From an uncultured Micromonospora sp. (GTDB lineage Bacteria > Actinomycetota > Actinomycetes > Mycobacteriales > Micromonosporaceae): 29,317 bases of DNA. Below the pieces are notes generated by a model, which was not told the DNA's origin, made no database searches, and saw only the letters and a list, made by a program, of their open reading frames with translations. Shown here one piece after another: positions 8,483 through 15,575 of the stretch (position 1 is its first letter; each line of letters opens with the position of its first letter). The stretch lies in NCBI GenBank assembly GCA_937951935.1, contig CALGAM010000040.1, forward strand, positions 1 through 29,317, in the 5' to 3' direction. The translations under genes and the position numbers were made by a program.

Positions 8483-10829
8483 CCCGCCCGCCGGTCGTCA
8501 CGCGTTGCTCGTCGCCGTCGGCGCGTACGACGACCCGTCGCTGGACCAGCTCCGGGCCCCGGAACAGGACGTGGAGCGGCTGGCGGCGGTGCTCGAGGAC
8601 CCCACGATCGGCAACTTCACCGTCCGGGTCCTCTCCGACGCGCCCGACCACGAGGTACGTCGGGAGATAGAAGACCTGCTCACCGACCGGACCAACGACG
8701 ACCTGGTACTGCTCTACTTCTCCTGCCACGGCATCGTCGACCCGTTCCACCGGCTCTACTTCGCGGCCACCAACACCATCCGGACCCGGCCGGCCAGCAC
8801 CGCCATCTCCCGCTCCTTCGTCAACGAGCAGCTCGAGGCGTGCCGGGCCGCCGCCAAGGTGCTGGTCCTGGACTGCTGCTTCGCCGGGGCGTTCGCCGAG
8901 GGCTTCAAGGGCAACCCGCAGGGTGCGCTGGACGGTCAGATCGGCCGCGGATACGTGGTGATCAGCGCCTGCGACAGCTACGAGTACGCCTTCGAGTCCG
9001 ACAGCCTGGTCGAGTCGGCGCCGCGCGGCTCCATCTTCACCGACGTCCTGCTGGAGGGACTGGCCACCGGCGGCGCGGATCTGGACGGTGACGGCCGGAT
9101 CGCGGTCGACGAGCTGTTCCGGTACGTCCACGACGGCGTGGTGCGCCGCCGGCCGGACCAGAAGCCGAAGTGGAGTGCCTACAACGCCGAGCCGCACATC
9201 TACCTCGCCACCGTCCCGGCGCACGCCGGTGCCGGCGCCACGGCCGCGGTCCGGGGCGGGCCGGCCAAGTCGGCGGGCGGGACGGCGCCCCGGCCCACGA
9301 CGTACAACCGGCACCAGGCGATCGTCGCCCGCGGTTTCCGGGCCGGCGCCGACCTGGTACGCCGGACCTTCGGCCCCCTGGGACGCCGGGTCCTGGTCGA
9401 GGACGCCGCGGGGACGTACCACGAACTCGGGGACGCGACCAGCGTCGTCCGACTCTTCACGGCGTACGACACCCGCGACGCGATCGGCGCCGGTTACGTC
9501 CGGGAACTGGTGGAGGGGGTACGGCAGCAGGTCGGGGACGGGGCCACGACGACGGTGGTGCTGGCCCAGGCCATGATGGACCGTGCCTCGGCCGCGCTGC
9601 GGGCCGGGGCCAATCCGGTCGCCCTCTGTCGGGGGATCGAGGCCGCCACCCGTGCCGTCCTGTCCGAACTGGCCGACCTCGCGGTGCCGGTCGAGACGAA
9701 GGAGCAGCTCCGGATGGTCTCGACGATCGCCTCCGGTGACGAGGCCGTCGGCGACCTGCTCGCCACCGCGATGGAGCGGGTCGGCAAGGACGGGGTGGTG
9801 ATCGTCGAGGAGAGCAACCTCTTCGGGCTCGAACTCGAGCTCACCCAGGGGATGCGGGTGCCGGCCGGCCACGTCTCGCCGTCCTTCGTCACCGATCCCG
9901 ACGGTGGCGAGGCGGTGCTCGACGACCCGGCGATCCTGGTCGTCGACCGGCGCCTGGTCGGCGGCGCGGAGCTGCAGCCCTTCCTCGACGCCGCCGGGCG
10001 GCAGGGACGACCACTGGCCGTCTTCGCCCACGACGTGCGAAACGCCGCGTTGGCCGCACTGATCGCCAGCCGGGAGCGGGACGCCCGGGCCGCGGTCGCG
10101 GTCCGGCTACCCGGCCCGGACGCGCGGCGGAGGACCGTGCTGGCGGACCTGGCCCTGCTGACCGGGGCGACCGTGGTGGAGGAGACGGACGGCGGGCTCG
10201 GCGCCGCCGGGGCGACGGTGCTGGGCGGCGCCCGCAGGGTGATCACGACCCGCCGGGACACGACCCTGGTGGACGGGGCCGGCGATCCGGAGTCGATCCG
10301 TCGCCTGGTGCGGCGGCTCCGTGAGGAGGTGGACCGGCAGCAGCCCGGCCCGGAGCGGGAGGCGCTGCGGGAACGGCTGGCCCGGCTCGCCGGCGGTGTG
10401 GCGGTGCTCCGGGTGGGGGAGTCGAACGGGGGGCAGGTGAAGCTGCGGCGGCGTCGGATCGACGACGCGGTGCGCAACGTGAGGGCGGCGGTGGAGTGGG
10501 GGGTGGTGCCGGGCGGCGGTGCCGCGTTGATCACCGTCGCGGGGCGGATCGGCGCCCGGCTGCCCCGCGGTGGTGACGAGGCGCTCGGGTACGCGGTGGT
10601 GGTCGACGCGCTGGTCGCTCCGTACGAGGAGCTGATGCGCAACGCCGGCCGGGATCCCCGGGCCGGACCGGCCGACCTGCGGTGCCGTGGTCCGGGCGTG
10701 ACCTTCGACGTGGTCTCCGGGGCGTACGTGTCGGCGCTGGACGCCGGCATCGTCGACGCGGTCGCGACGGTGCGACAGGCGGTCACCGCCGCGGCCGGGG
10801 TGGTGACCCGGTTCCTGATGATCGGCTGA
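8460..10829 (+). CDS. Caspase-like peptidase fused to a GroEL-type chaperonin
   Basis: This 789-aa protein has two domains. Residues ~12-250 are a caspase-fold (C14) peptidase with catalytic His90 (YFSCHG) and Cys140 (LVLDCCFAG). A Pro/Ala/Gly linker covers ~252-280. Residues ~282-789 match group I chaperonin along nearly its whole length: TFGPLGRRV (303-311), ATP motif GDGATTT (359-365, Asp360 like GroEL Asp87), VGKDGVVIVEE (441-451), an apical domain (~465-640), LAGGVAVLRVGE (643-654), Asp669 in RRIDDAVRN (like catalytic GroEL Asp398), and WGVVPGGGAAL (680-690). The key residues of both enzymes are present, so it should be an active protease on an ATP-driven ring subunit. The GroEL Gly/Met tail is absent. 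GTG 8472 is an alternative start. Inference: unfolded or viral protein engages the ring and triggers proteolysis. Confidence 0.85.
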   Translation: MPGPVRIDPPAGRHALLVAVGAYDDPSLDQLRAPEQDVERLAAVLEDPTIGNFTVRVLSDAPDHEVRREIEDLLTDRTNDDLVLLYFSCHGIVDPFHRLYFAATNTIRTRPASTAISRSFVNEQLEACRAAAKVLVLDCCFAGAFAEGFKGNPQGALDGQIGRGYVVISACDSYEYAFESDSLVESAPRGSIFTDVLLEGLATGGADLDGDGRIAVDELFRYVHDGVVRRRPDQKPKWSAYNAEPHIYLATVPAHAGAGATAAVRGGPAKSAGGTAPRPTTYNRHQAIVARGFRAGADLVRRTFGPLGRRVLVEDAAGTYHELGDATSVVRLFTAYDTRDAIGAGYVRELVEGVRQQVGDGATTTVVLAQAMMDRASAALRAGANPVALCRGIEAATRAVLSELADLAVPVETKEQLRMVSTIASGDEAVGDLLATAMERVGKDGVVIVEESNLFGLELELTQGMRVPAGHVSPSFVTDPDGGEAVLDDPAILVVDRRLVGGAELQPFLDAAGRQGRPLAVFAHDVRNAALAALIASRERDARAAVAVRLPGPDARRRTVLADLALLTGATVVEETDGGLGAAGATVLGGARRVITTRRDTTLVDGAGDPESIRRLVRRLREEVDRQQPGPEREALRERLARLAGGVAVLRVGESNGGQVKLRRRRIDDAVRNVRAAVEWGVVPGGGAALITVAGRIGARLPRGGDEALGYAVVVDALVAPYEELMRNAGRDPRAGPADLRCRGPGVTFDVVSGAYVSALDAGIVDAVATVRQAVTAAAGVVTRFLMIG

Positions 10830-10873
10830 GCGTGGGTGCCCGCGGGCCGGATCCGGTGCCCGACGGGCCGGCG

Positions 10874-10910
10874 GGTGGCCGGCACCGGGACGCGCCCGAC
10901 ACCGGCCACC
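10874..10910. terminator. Bidirectional hairpin terminator
   Basis: GGTGGCCGG (10874-10882) and CCGGCCACC (10902-10910) form a perfect 9-bp stem around a 19-nt loop. It sits in the 92-bp gap between the convergent caspase-chaperonin and Roadblock genes, so it closes both transcription units. There is no T-tract, as is usual in this GC range. Confidence 0.5.
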
Positions 10911-10921
10911 AGCCCGTGCTG

Positions 10922-11449
10922 CTACGTGGTGCCGCCGACGTGCAGCAGGTCAGCGAGCCGTGCCGCGACCGGCCCCGCCTCCATGTGCAGCCAGGAGGGG
11001 TTGAGCTGGTCGTCGCCGAGCACGGCGAGCAGAACCTCGTCGTTGACGCCGTACACGATGAAGTAGCCCTGCTCACTGTGGACCGTGAGCTCGCGGATCG
11101 GCCCCTGGCGGAGGGTCAGCCCGCACTGCCGGCCCAGCCCGTAGGTGGTCGCGGCGAGCGCGGCCAGGTCCTCGGGCTCGGGTCCGGTGATGAGGTCGTG
11201 GCTGATCAGCCGTCCGTCCGCGCCGGCCAGAACGCCCCCGCGAACGCCCGGCACCCGGTCCCGCAGCGAGTCGAGCGCGGCCCGGACGGCGGCCTGGCCG
11301 GTGAGGGCCGATGTGTCGGTTCCGGCCTGCGCGGCGAGCGCCTCCGGCGGGAGGTCCTCCTCGCCGCCGCTGTCGAGGCGGGCACCAGGGCTGCGCCGGG
11401 GCAGCGGGTCGATGGTCAGGCCCGGTCCGGGCCGTCGGAACTCGGTCAT
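10922..11449 (-). CDS. Roadblock/LC7 domain protein
   Basis: This 175-aa protein carries a Roadblock/LC7 (MglB-like) domain over roughly residues 50-165. Strand-helix segments include AALDSLRDRVPGVRGGVLAGADGRLI, EDLAALAATTYGLGRQC, and the central sheet ELTVHSEQGYFIVYGV followed by EVLLAVLGDD. Such proteins dimerise and regulate small Ras-like GTPases. In actinomycetes they usually sit in 'conservons' with a sensor kinase, a DUF742 protein and a GTPase. None of those partners is present here, so it is an orphan. ATG 11449 was chosen over the upstream TTG (11461) because GAGG lies 6 nt before it. That site overlaps the stop of a small ORF upstream, suggesting translational coupling. Confidence 0.82.
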   Translation of the reverse strand: MTEFRRPGPGLTIDPLPRRSPGARLDSGGEEDLPPEALAAQAGTDTSALTGQAAVRAALDSLRDRVPGVRGGVLAGADGRLISHDLITGPEPEDLAALAATTYGLGRQCGLTLRQGPIRELTVHSEQGYFIVYGVNDEVLLAVLGDDQLNPSWLHMEAGPVAARLADLLHVGGTT

Positions 11450-11457
11450 GCCGGACC

Positions 11458-11583
11458 TCAATCCGTGAACCGGCGGGGCGGGTGGACGGCGGATGCCGGT
11501 CCGGCGGGCCGGATCGGCGTGTCGTCGCGGAAGGGTCTACCCGCGCGGGAGCACAGCAGCCGGATCGGGTGGTGGTTCGCCAC
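11458..11583 (-). CDS. Small ORF upstream of the Roadblock gene
   Basis: This is a 41-codon ORF beginning at GTG 11583, with a strong GGAGGC 7 nt upstream (an ATG at 11598 is an alternative start). Its third codon positions are almost all G or C, as in neighbouring real genes. Its TGA (11458-11460) overlaps the Shine-Dalgarno of the Roadblock gene, whose ATG is 8 nt further on. The product (begins VANHHPIRLL, ends HPPRRFTD) is basic and Pro-rich, with no recognisable domain. It could be a real small protein or a leader peptide that sets translation of the Roadblock gene. The evidence is codon use, ribosome site and spacing only. Confidence 0.45.
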   Translation of the reverse strand: MANHHPIRLLCSRAGRPFRDDTPIRPAGPASAVHPPRRFTD

Positions 11584-11696
11584 TGACAGTGCCTCCATTC
11601 TCGGTGAACCTCTCACTGCCCGTAACGCCGCCACGGTCGGACGGCGGCCGGTCTGCCCCGCGAGTGCTCCTGCACATGAAGAGTGGCACGCGGGAG

Positions 11697-11732
11697 TGCA
11701 AGTTGCATCTCGCAAGACAGGTATTTGCCTGT
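11697..11732. promoter_or_regulatory. Cluster of three overlapping dyad elements
   Basis: Three symmetrical elements are packed together. They are TGCAA-G-TTGCA (11697-11707), TTGC-atctc-GCAA (11703-11715) and ACAGG-tatttg-CCTGT (11717-11732). They lie in a locally AT-richer stretch about 115-150 bp before the start of the small ORF/Roadblock operon on the minus strand. This looks like an operator or complex promoter for that operon; the binding protein is unknown. Confidence 0.4.
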
Positions 11733-12232
11733 GCAGCTAACTTACTGTTGCCCTGTCCGCGAGGGAATAGGGGCGATACGACCGATGTTGCACCGCATGT
11801 GTCGCTGCTCTCCACAGTGCATCGCTGCGCACGGTAACCATAGCGGAGAGTAGTCGACGGTCGGTCGGGGCTCCGTCCGACCGGAGGGTTCCTCGAAGCC
11901 GGACCCGTTGCATGTCGGACCCGTTGTCCGACGCGTTCGCGCCGTGCGGGGGCATGCTCTCTTCGGTCGGTTCGCCGCGGTGACCCGCCACGGGTGGGAC
12001 CCCGCCCACCCGTGTGCGGCGGACCGGTGAGGGCCGCCACCCCACGGTGGCCGCCTGCCGCGCACCGGGGCGGGTGCCCGCGCCCATGGCCGCCACCTTC
12101 CCCCGAACCGGCGGTCTACTCCAGCCCGCCCCGGTGCCGCCCCCGACGGTGCGCCGACGGACGTGGTCCGCCGCCCGCCCGGCACCGGAACCGACCCGGT
12201 GACCGGCGACCACCGGCTCAGGGATCCGCGGA

Positions 12233-12268
12233 TGTCCATCGGTACGGCCCGTGCTATACGGTGGCCCG
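12233..12268 (+). promoter_or_regulatory. Leaderless promoter of the 72-aa gene
   Basis: -35-like TGTCCA (12233-12238), an 18-nt spacer and -10 TACGGT (12257-12262) are followed by 6 nt and GTG 12269. The -35 lies in GCGGATGTCC, shared with the moxR promoter. No Shine-Dalgarno is present. Confidence 0.5.
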
Positions 12269-12487
12269 GTGAGAGTCGAGCGACACTGGTGGAACGGTGA
12301 TCGTGGTCCGCGGTCGCGGCGCGACGTGTACATCCGCACCGACGGCGAGCGATGGGAGGTCGAGGCTCGGGTCGGGGGTGTCGGAGGGCGGTCGAGGGTG
12401 CAACAGTGCCCGAGCCGGACATCGGCCCGCATCCTCGCCGACGCCTGGCTCGGTGGCCGTCCCGGGTGGCGCGAGATGCCGGTCTGA
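12269..12487 (+). CDS. Small conserved-looking hypothetical protein (72 aa)
   Basis: This 72-aa protein begins VRVERHWWNGDRG, continues RRDVYIRTDGERWEVEARVGG, and ends with SARILADAWLGGRPGWREMP. The alternating charged/hydrophobic pattern DVYIRTDGERWEVEAR reads as two beta strands with a turn. The C-terminal LADAWL is a short helix. It has typical coding third-position bias and a clean leaderless promoter, so I consider it real. It resembles small orphan proteins common in actinomycetes, but I know no function for it. Confidence 0.65.
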   Translation: MRVERHWWNGDRGPRSRRDVYIRTDGERWEVEARVGGVGGRSRVQQCPSRTSARILADAWLGGRPGWREMPV

Positions 12488-12702
12488 CCGGGCGCATCCG
12501 GTACCATTCACGCCGTCCCCGGTCGTTCGGGGGACCACCTCCGGTGGGATCGGACCGTCGGCCCTCCGTCAACCGAAGGTGTCGGTGACGCCAGGGCACT
12601 TTCCATCATCTGCCAAAGCCCGTGACCCGCCGTCAACCTCGGCAATGCGTGCAGTTACGATCCGACCACTGATGGTCATCAATATCATGACTGATCGGCG
12701 GG

Positions 12703-13884
12703 GTGAGGGGCGTGGCGCAGGGTGGGGACGGACAGCCGACCGACAGCGCACGGCGGGTCGGGGAACTCGACCGTCACCTGTTGCTCCGATGCCGGACCGG
12801 CCAGGTGCGCCAGACGGCCGAGGCCGCCAACCGGGCCGGCGGCGGCCTGGTCGTCACCGTCGAGCGCGGTGACCTGACCGGCTGCCTCGACCAGGTGCGA
12901 CACCTGCGCCAGGCGGGTCACTACCGTCATCCGGTGCTGCTCGACGCGGCGCGGTACGCCGGCGACGACCGCCGCAGCGCCGCGGCCAGCTTCGACGAGC
13001 GGTGGATCGAGGGACAGCGGGAGCTCGGGCTTCCCGTACTCACCGACTCCGGCTATCTCGCCCCACACGACACCGCCGGCTGCCTCGGCATCCTCGAACG
13101 CGCGGCCCGGCTCGGCGAGGACGCCATCGCACTGCTGCCGATGCACCCGTACTGGCTCGCCGACCCCCACGCCCGGGGGAACCTCGTCCGGTACGTCGAG
13201 GTGGTCGGCGTACCGGTCGCCGTCGTGCTCGAACGGACGGTTGCGCCGGTCGACCCGGTCGAGACCCTGCGCGGCCTGCTCCGGCTGCTCGGCTGCGCCG
13301 TACCGGTGATCGTGCTCAGCGCGGACCTCTCCGCGCTCGGGGCACTCAGCTCCGGCGCGGCCGCCGCGGCGGTCGGCACCGGGGCCGTGTGGGGCGACCC
13401 CGACCCGGGCCGTCCGGAGCGGCCCCGGCCGTGGGGGGCCGGGCAGCCGTCCGTGCTGATCCGGCAGTGCCTGTCGTACCAGCCGCTGCCCCGCGTCGAG
13501 GCCGCGATGCGGCGGCACCCGGACAACGGGATGTGGCACTGCACCTGCTCGACGTGCGCCGGCCGGAGCCTGGCCTGGCTGATCGGGCAGCCCGACCCGG
13601 CCCGTGCCCACCTGGCGCTCCGGCACTCGGCCGAGATCCTGCTCGACCTGCGTACGGAGCTGGTCGGCCCCTCGGTCCACCTGAGCCAGCGGAGCTGGCA
13701 GGCCCGCTGCGCCACCGCGGCGTCACGGCTGCGCGAGGTCGGGTGGGCACGACAACCGATGCTGACCCACTGGCAGGAGGCGATCACGCCGCCGGCGATC
13801 CCACGGCTGACCATCCCGGCGCCGCGTCGGCCCCTCAGCCGGCGACGGCCGTCGTCGGCGGTGCCGCCCCAGGCGGCACGCTGA
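12703..13884 (+). CDS. tRNA-guanine transglycosylase-like protein
   Basis: This 393-aa protein shows hallmarks of the TGT superfamily. LPVLTDSGYL (residues 110-119) resembles the TGT motif around its first catalytic Asp (TDSGGF). C280-x-C282-xx-C285, followed by H308 (22 residues later) within helices, reproduces the CxCxxC...H zinc site, including SLAWLI after the cysteines. The stretch between them has alternating strands and helices as in a TIM barrel, with a SSGAAAAAVGTG phosphate-loop-like segment. The second catalytic Asp (nucleophile) is not evident, so its reaction may differ. Relatives include queuine TGT and the DNA-modifying DpdA, but no queuosine or dpd genes are nearby. A -10-like TATCAT lies at 12683-12688. 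GTG 12712 is an alternative start. Positions 13885-14114 are GC-rich and hairpin-prone, without a gene. Confidence 0.5.
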   Translation: MRGVAQGGDGQPTDSARRVGELDRHLLLRCRTGQVRQTAEAANRAGGGLVVTVERGDLTGCLDQVRHLRQAGHYRHPVLLDAARYAGDDRRSAAASFDERWIEGQRELGLPVLTDSGYLAPHDTAGCLGILERAARLGEDAIALLPMHPYWLADPHARGNLVRYVEVVGVPVAVVLERTVAPVDPVETLRGLLRLLGCAVPVIVLSADLSALGALSSGAAAAAVGTGAVWGDPDPGRPERPRPWGAGQPSVLIRQCLSYQPLPRVEAAMRRHPDNGMWHCTCSTCAGRSLAWLIGQPDPARAHLALRHSAEILLDLRTELVGPSVHLSQRSWQARCATAASRLREVGWARQPMLTHWQEAITPPAIPRLTIPAPRRPLSRRRPSSAVPPQAAR

Positions 13885-14114
13885 CGGTCACGTCGCGGGG
13901 CGTCGGCGTACCGGGCGGCCGGCCGCCGCGCCGACCGTACCGGCCCCGGGTCGCCGACGTCGCGCGCGGGGCCCCGGGCCCGCCCGCCCGAGGCCCGTCA
14001 CGCCCGGCGCCCCGGGCCGGTCGCCGGCACCGGGCGCCGGTCGGGGCGGTTGCCGCCCACACCCGGCGCGGGGACCGGTTCCGGCCCTTCCGCGCGGCCA
14101 CGGCGGTGGGAGGG

Positions 14115-15347
14115 TCAGTCGACCAGGGCGGCGTAGACGAGCTGCCGCAGCTCGGCCCGCAACGGGTACGTGCTGGAGGGAACCAGCTGGGTGAAGAACA
14201 GCGCGGTGATCTCCTCGACGGGGTCGACCCAGAACGCCGTACTCGCCACCCCGCCCCAGTAGTACTCGCCGACGCTGCTGGGGAGCCGGCCCGGCACCGG
14301 ATCCTCGACCACCGCGAAACCGAGGCCGAAACCGATGCCCTCCAGGGTGGTCTCGGTGAAACCGCCGGTGGCGAGCTGCCCCAGGTCCCGCCCGCCGGGC
14401 AGGTGGTTGCGGGTCATGAACCGGACGGTGCGGGGTGAGAGCAGGCGTACCCCGTCGAGCTCCCCGTCGCGCAGCAGGAACTGGGTGAACCGGTGGTAGT
14501 CGGCCGCCGTCGAGAGCAGCCCGCTGCCGCCGGCGAGCAGGTCCGGTTTCTGCAGCGCGTACCGGCCGAACTCGTCGTACCGGACCACCTGGCCGGTGGC
14601 CGGGTGCGGGGCGTAGCAGGCGGCGAGCCGCTCCGCGTCGGCGCCCTCGGCCCACCAGCGGGTGTCGGTCATCGCGAGCGGTTCGAGGATCCGCTCGGCG
14701 AGGAAGACGTCCAGCGGCTGGCCGGAGACCACCTCGATCAGCCGACCGAGCACGTCGGTGGCGACCGAGTAACCCCAGGCGGTGCCGGGTTGGAAGAGCA
14801 GCGGCAGCCGGGCCAGTTGGGCGGTCGCCGTGGCCAGGTCGAGACCGGCCGGTGGGTACAGGTCGAACCCGGCGGAGCGGTAGAGCCCGTCGACCACCGA
14901 GGTCTGCATGAAGCCGTACGTCAGCCCGGCGGTGTGGGTGAGCAGGTGCCAGATCCGGATCGGCTCGATCGCCGGCACCGTGTACGGCTGCAGCGTCGAG
15001 CCCCGCTCGTAGACCCGGACGTCGGCGAACTCGGGGAGCCAGCGGCTGATCTCGTCGGTGAGCTGGAACCGCCCCTCCTCCCAGAGGATCATGGCGGCGA
15101 CCGAGGTGATCGGCTTGGTCATCGAGAAGATCCGCCACAGCGTGTCCGGTTCGACGGGCCGGCCGGCCTCGATGTCCCGCTGGCCGTACGTCGACGCGTG
15201 GACGACCTCGCCGCGCCGCGTCACCACGATCTGCCAGCCGGCCAACCGGCCGGTGTCCACGTACCGGGCGAAGTGGGTGTCGATCCGGGCCAGCCGCGCC
15301 GAATCGAACCCGACCTGACCAGGGTCAACGGTGCGTTGCAGGCTCAT
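14115..15347 (-). CDS. Class C beta-lactamase/esterase-fold serine hydrolase
   Basis: This 410-aa protein belongs to the serine beta-lactamase-like family (EstB/penicillin-binding type). The nucleophile motif is S75-M-T-K78, the Tyr of the second motif is Y193 in WGYSVATDVLG, and the conserved LLTHTAGL precedes it. The third motif is the G-G variant EYYWGGVAS near the C-terminus, common in esterases rather than true beta-lactamases. No signal peptide is visible, so it probably acts in the cytoplasm on ester or lactone substrates. The ATG at 15347 was chosen because a leaderless promoter ends 6 nt before it; the longer in-frame start would place that promoter inside the gene. It is monocistronic. 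Confidence 0.85.
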   Translation of the reverse strand: MSLQRTVDPGQVGFDSARLARIDTHFARYVDTGRLAGWQIVVTRRGEVVHASTYGQRDIEAGRPVEPDTLWRIFSMTKPITSVAAMILWEEGRFQLTDEISRWLPEFADVRVYERGSTLQPYTVPAIEPIRIWHLLTHTAGLTYGFMQTSVVDGLYRSAGFDLYPPAGLDLATATAQLARLPLLFQPGTAWGYSVATDVLGRLIEVVSGQPLDVFLAERILEPLAMTDTRWWAEGADAERLAACYAPHPATGQVVRYDEFGRYALQKPDLLAGGSGLLSTAADYHRFTQFLLRDGELDGVRLLSPRTVRFMTRNHLPGGRDLGQLATGGFTETTLEGIGFGLGFAVVEDPVPGRLPSSVGEYYWGGVASTAFWVDPVEEITALFFTQLVPSSTYPLRAELRQLVYAALVD

Positions 15348-15353
15348 TGCCGC

Positions 15354-15382
15354 ACCGTACGTCCGGGCCGGGATCGCGGCAA
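15354..15382 (-). promoter_or_regulatory. Leaderless promoter of the hydrolase gene
   Basis: Read on the minus strand, TTGCCG (15382-15377) is followed by a 17-nt spacer, TACGGT (15359-15354), 6 nt, and ATG at 15347. This is the best -35/-10 pair in the window, and no Shine-Dalgarno intervenes. Confidence 0.6.
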
Positions 15383-15575
15383 CGATCCGGCCAGTCGTGA
15401 TCATCACAGCTGATGCGTCCCCGGTCCGCCCCGAGCAGCCGAGCCGCCACCGGCCGGTCCGTCGGCTCGTCCGGTCCGCCGGACGGCCCCGAAGGGCGGG
15501 CCGCCCGGCGTACCGTGCCCGGGTGCGGCAGACGGCCCGACGCGGCCGGCACCACGGGCCGGCCGGACGCCCCGG

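Larger units (their letters stand above)
11599..12268. other. Gene-free regulatory stretch with hairpin
   Basis: No convincing gene is visible over about 670 bp. Besides the dyad cluster near 11697-11732 there is a perfect 10-bp-arm hairpin, CACGGGTGGG (11989-11998) and CCCACCCGTG (12005-12014), with a 6-nt loop. That is strong enough to be a terminator, although no gene is seen to end there. It may instead end an unannotated small RNA or short transcript from 11740-11980. A minus-strand ORF of about 72 codons (11737-11955) was judged unconvincing because codon bias fails in its second half. Confidence 0.4.

Noticed and set aside
8424..10909. Long minus-strand ORFs opposite the caspase-chaperonin gene
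   Set aside because: Their products are Arg/Ser or Gly/Gln/Arg-rich shadows with no domain features, whereas the plus strand matches two known folds throughout.
11737..11955. 72-codon minus-strand ORF beginning MPPHGANASDNG
   Set aside because: Only a weak ribosome site, and third-position G/C bias collapses in its second half, which overlaps the AT-rich regulatory stretch.
13885..14114. GC-rich, hairpin-dense gap between the TGT-like and hydrolase genes as a possible RNA gene
   Set aside because: Many short GC hairpins form by chance at this composition, and no single conserved structure or promoter stands out.
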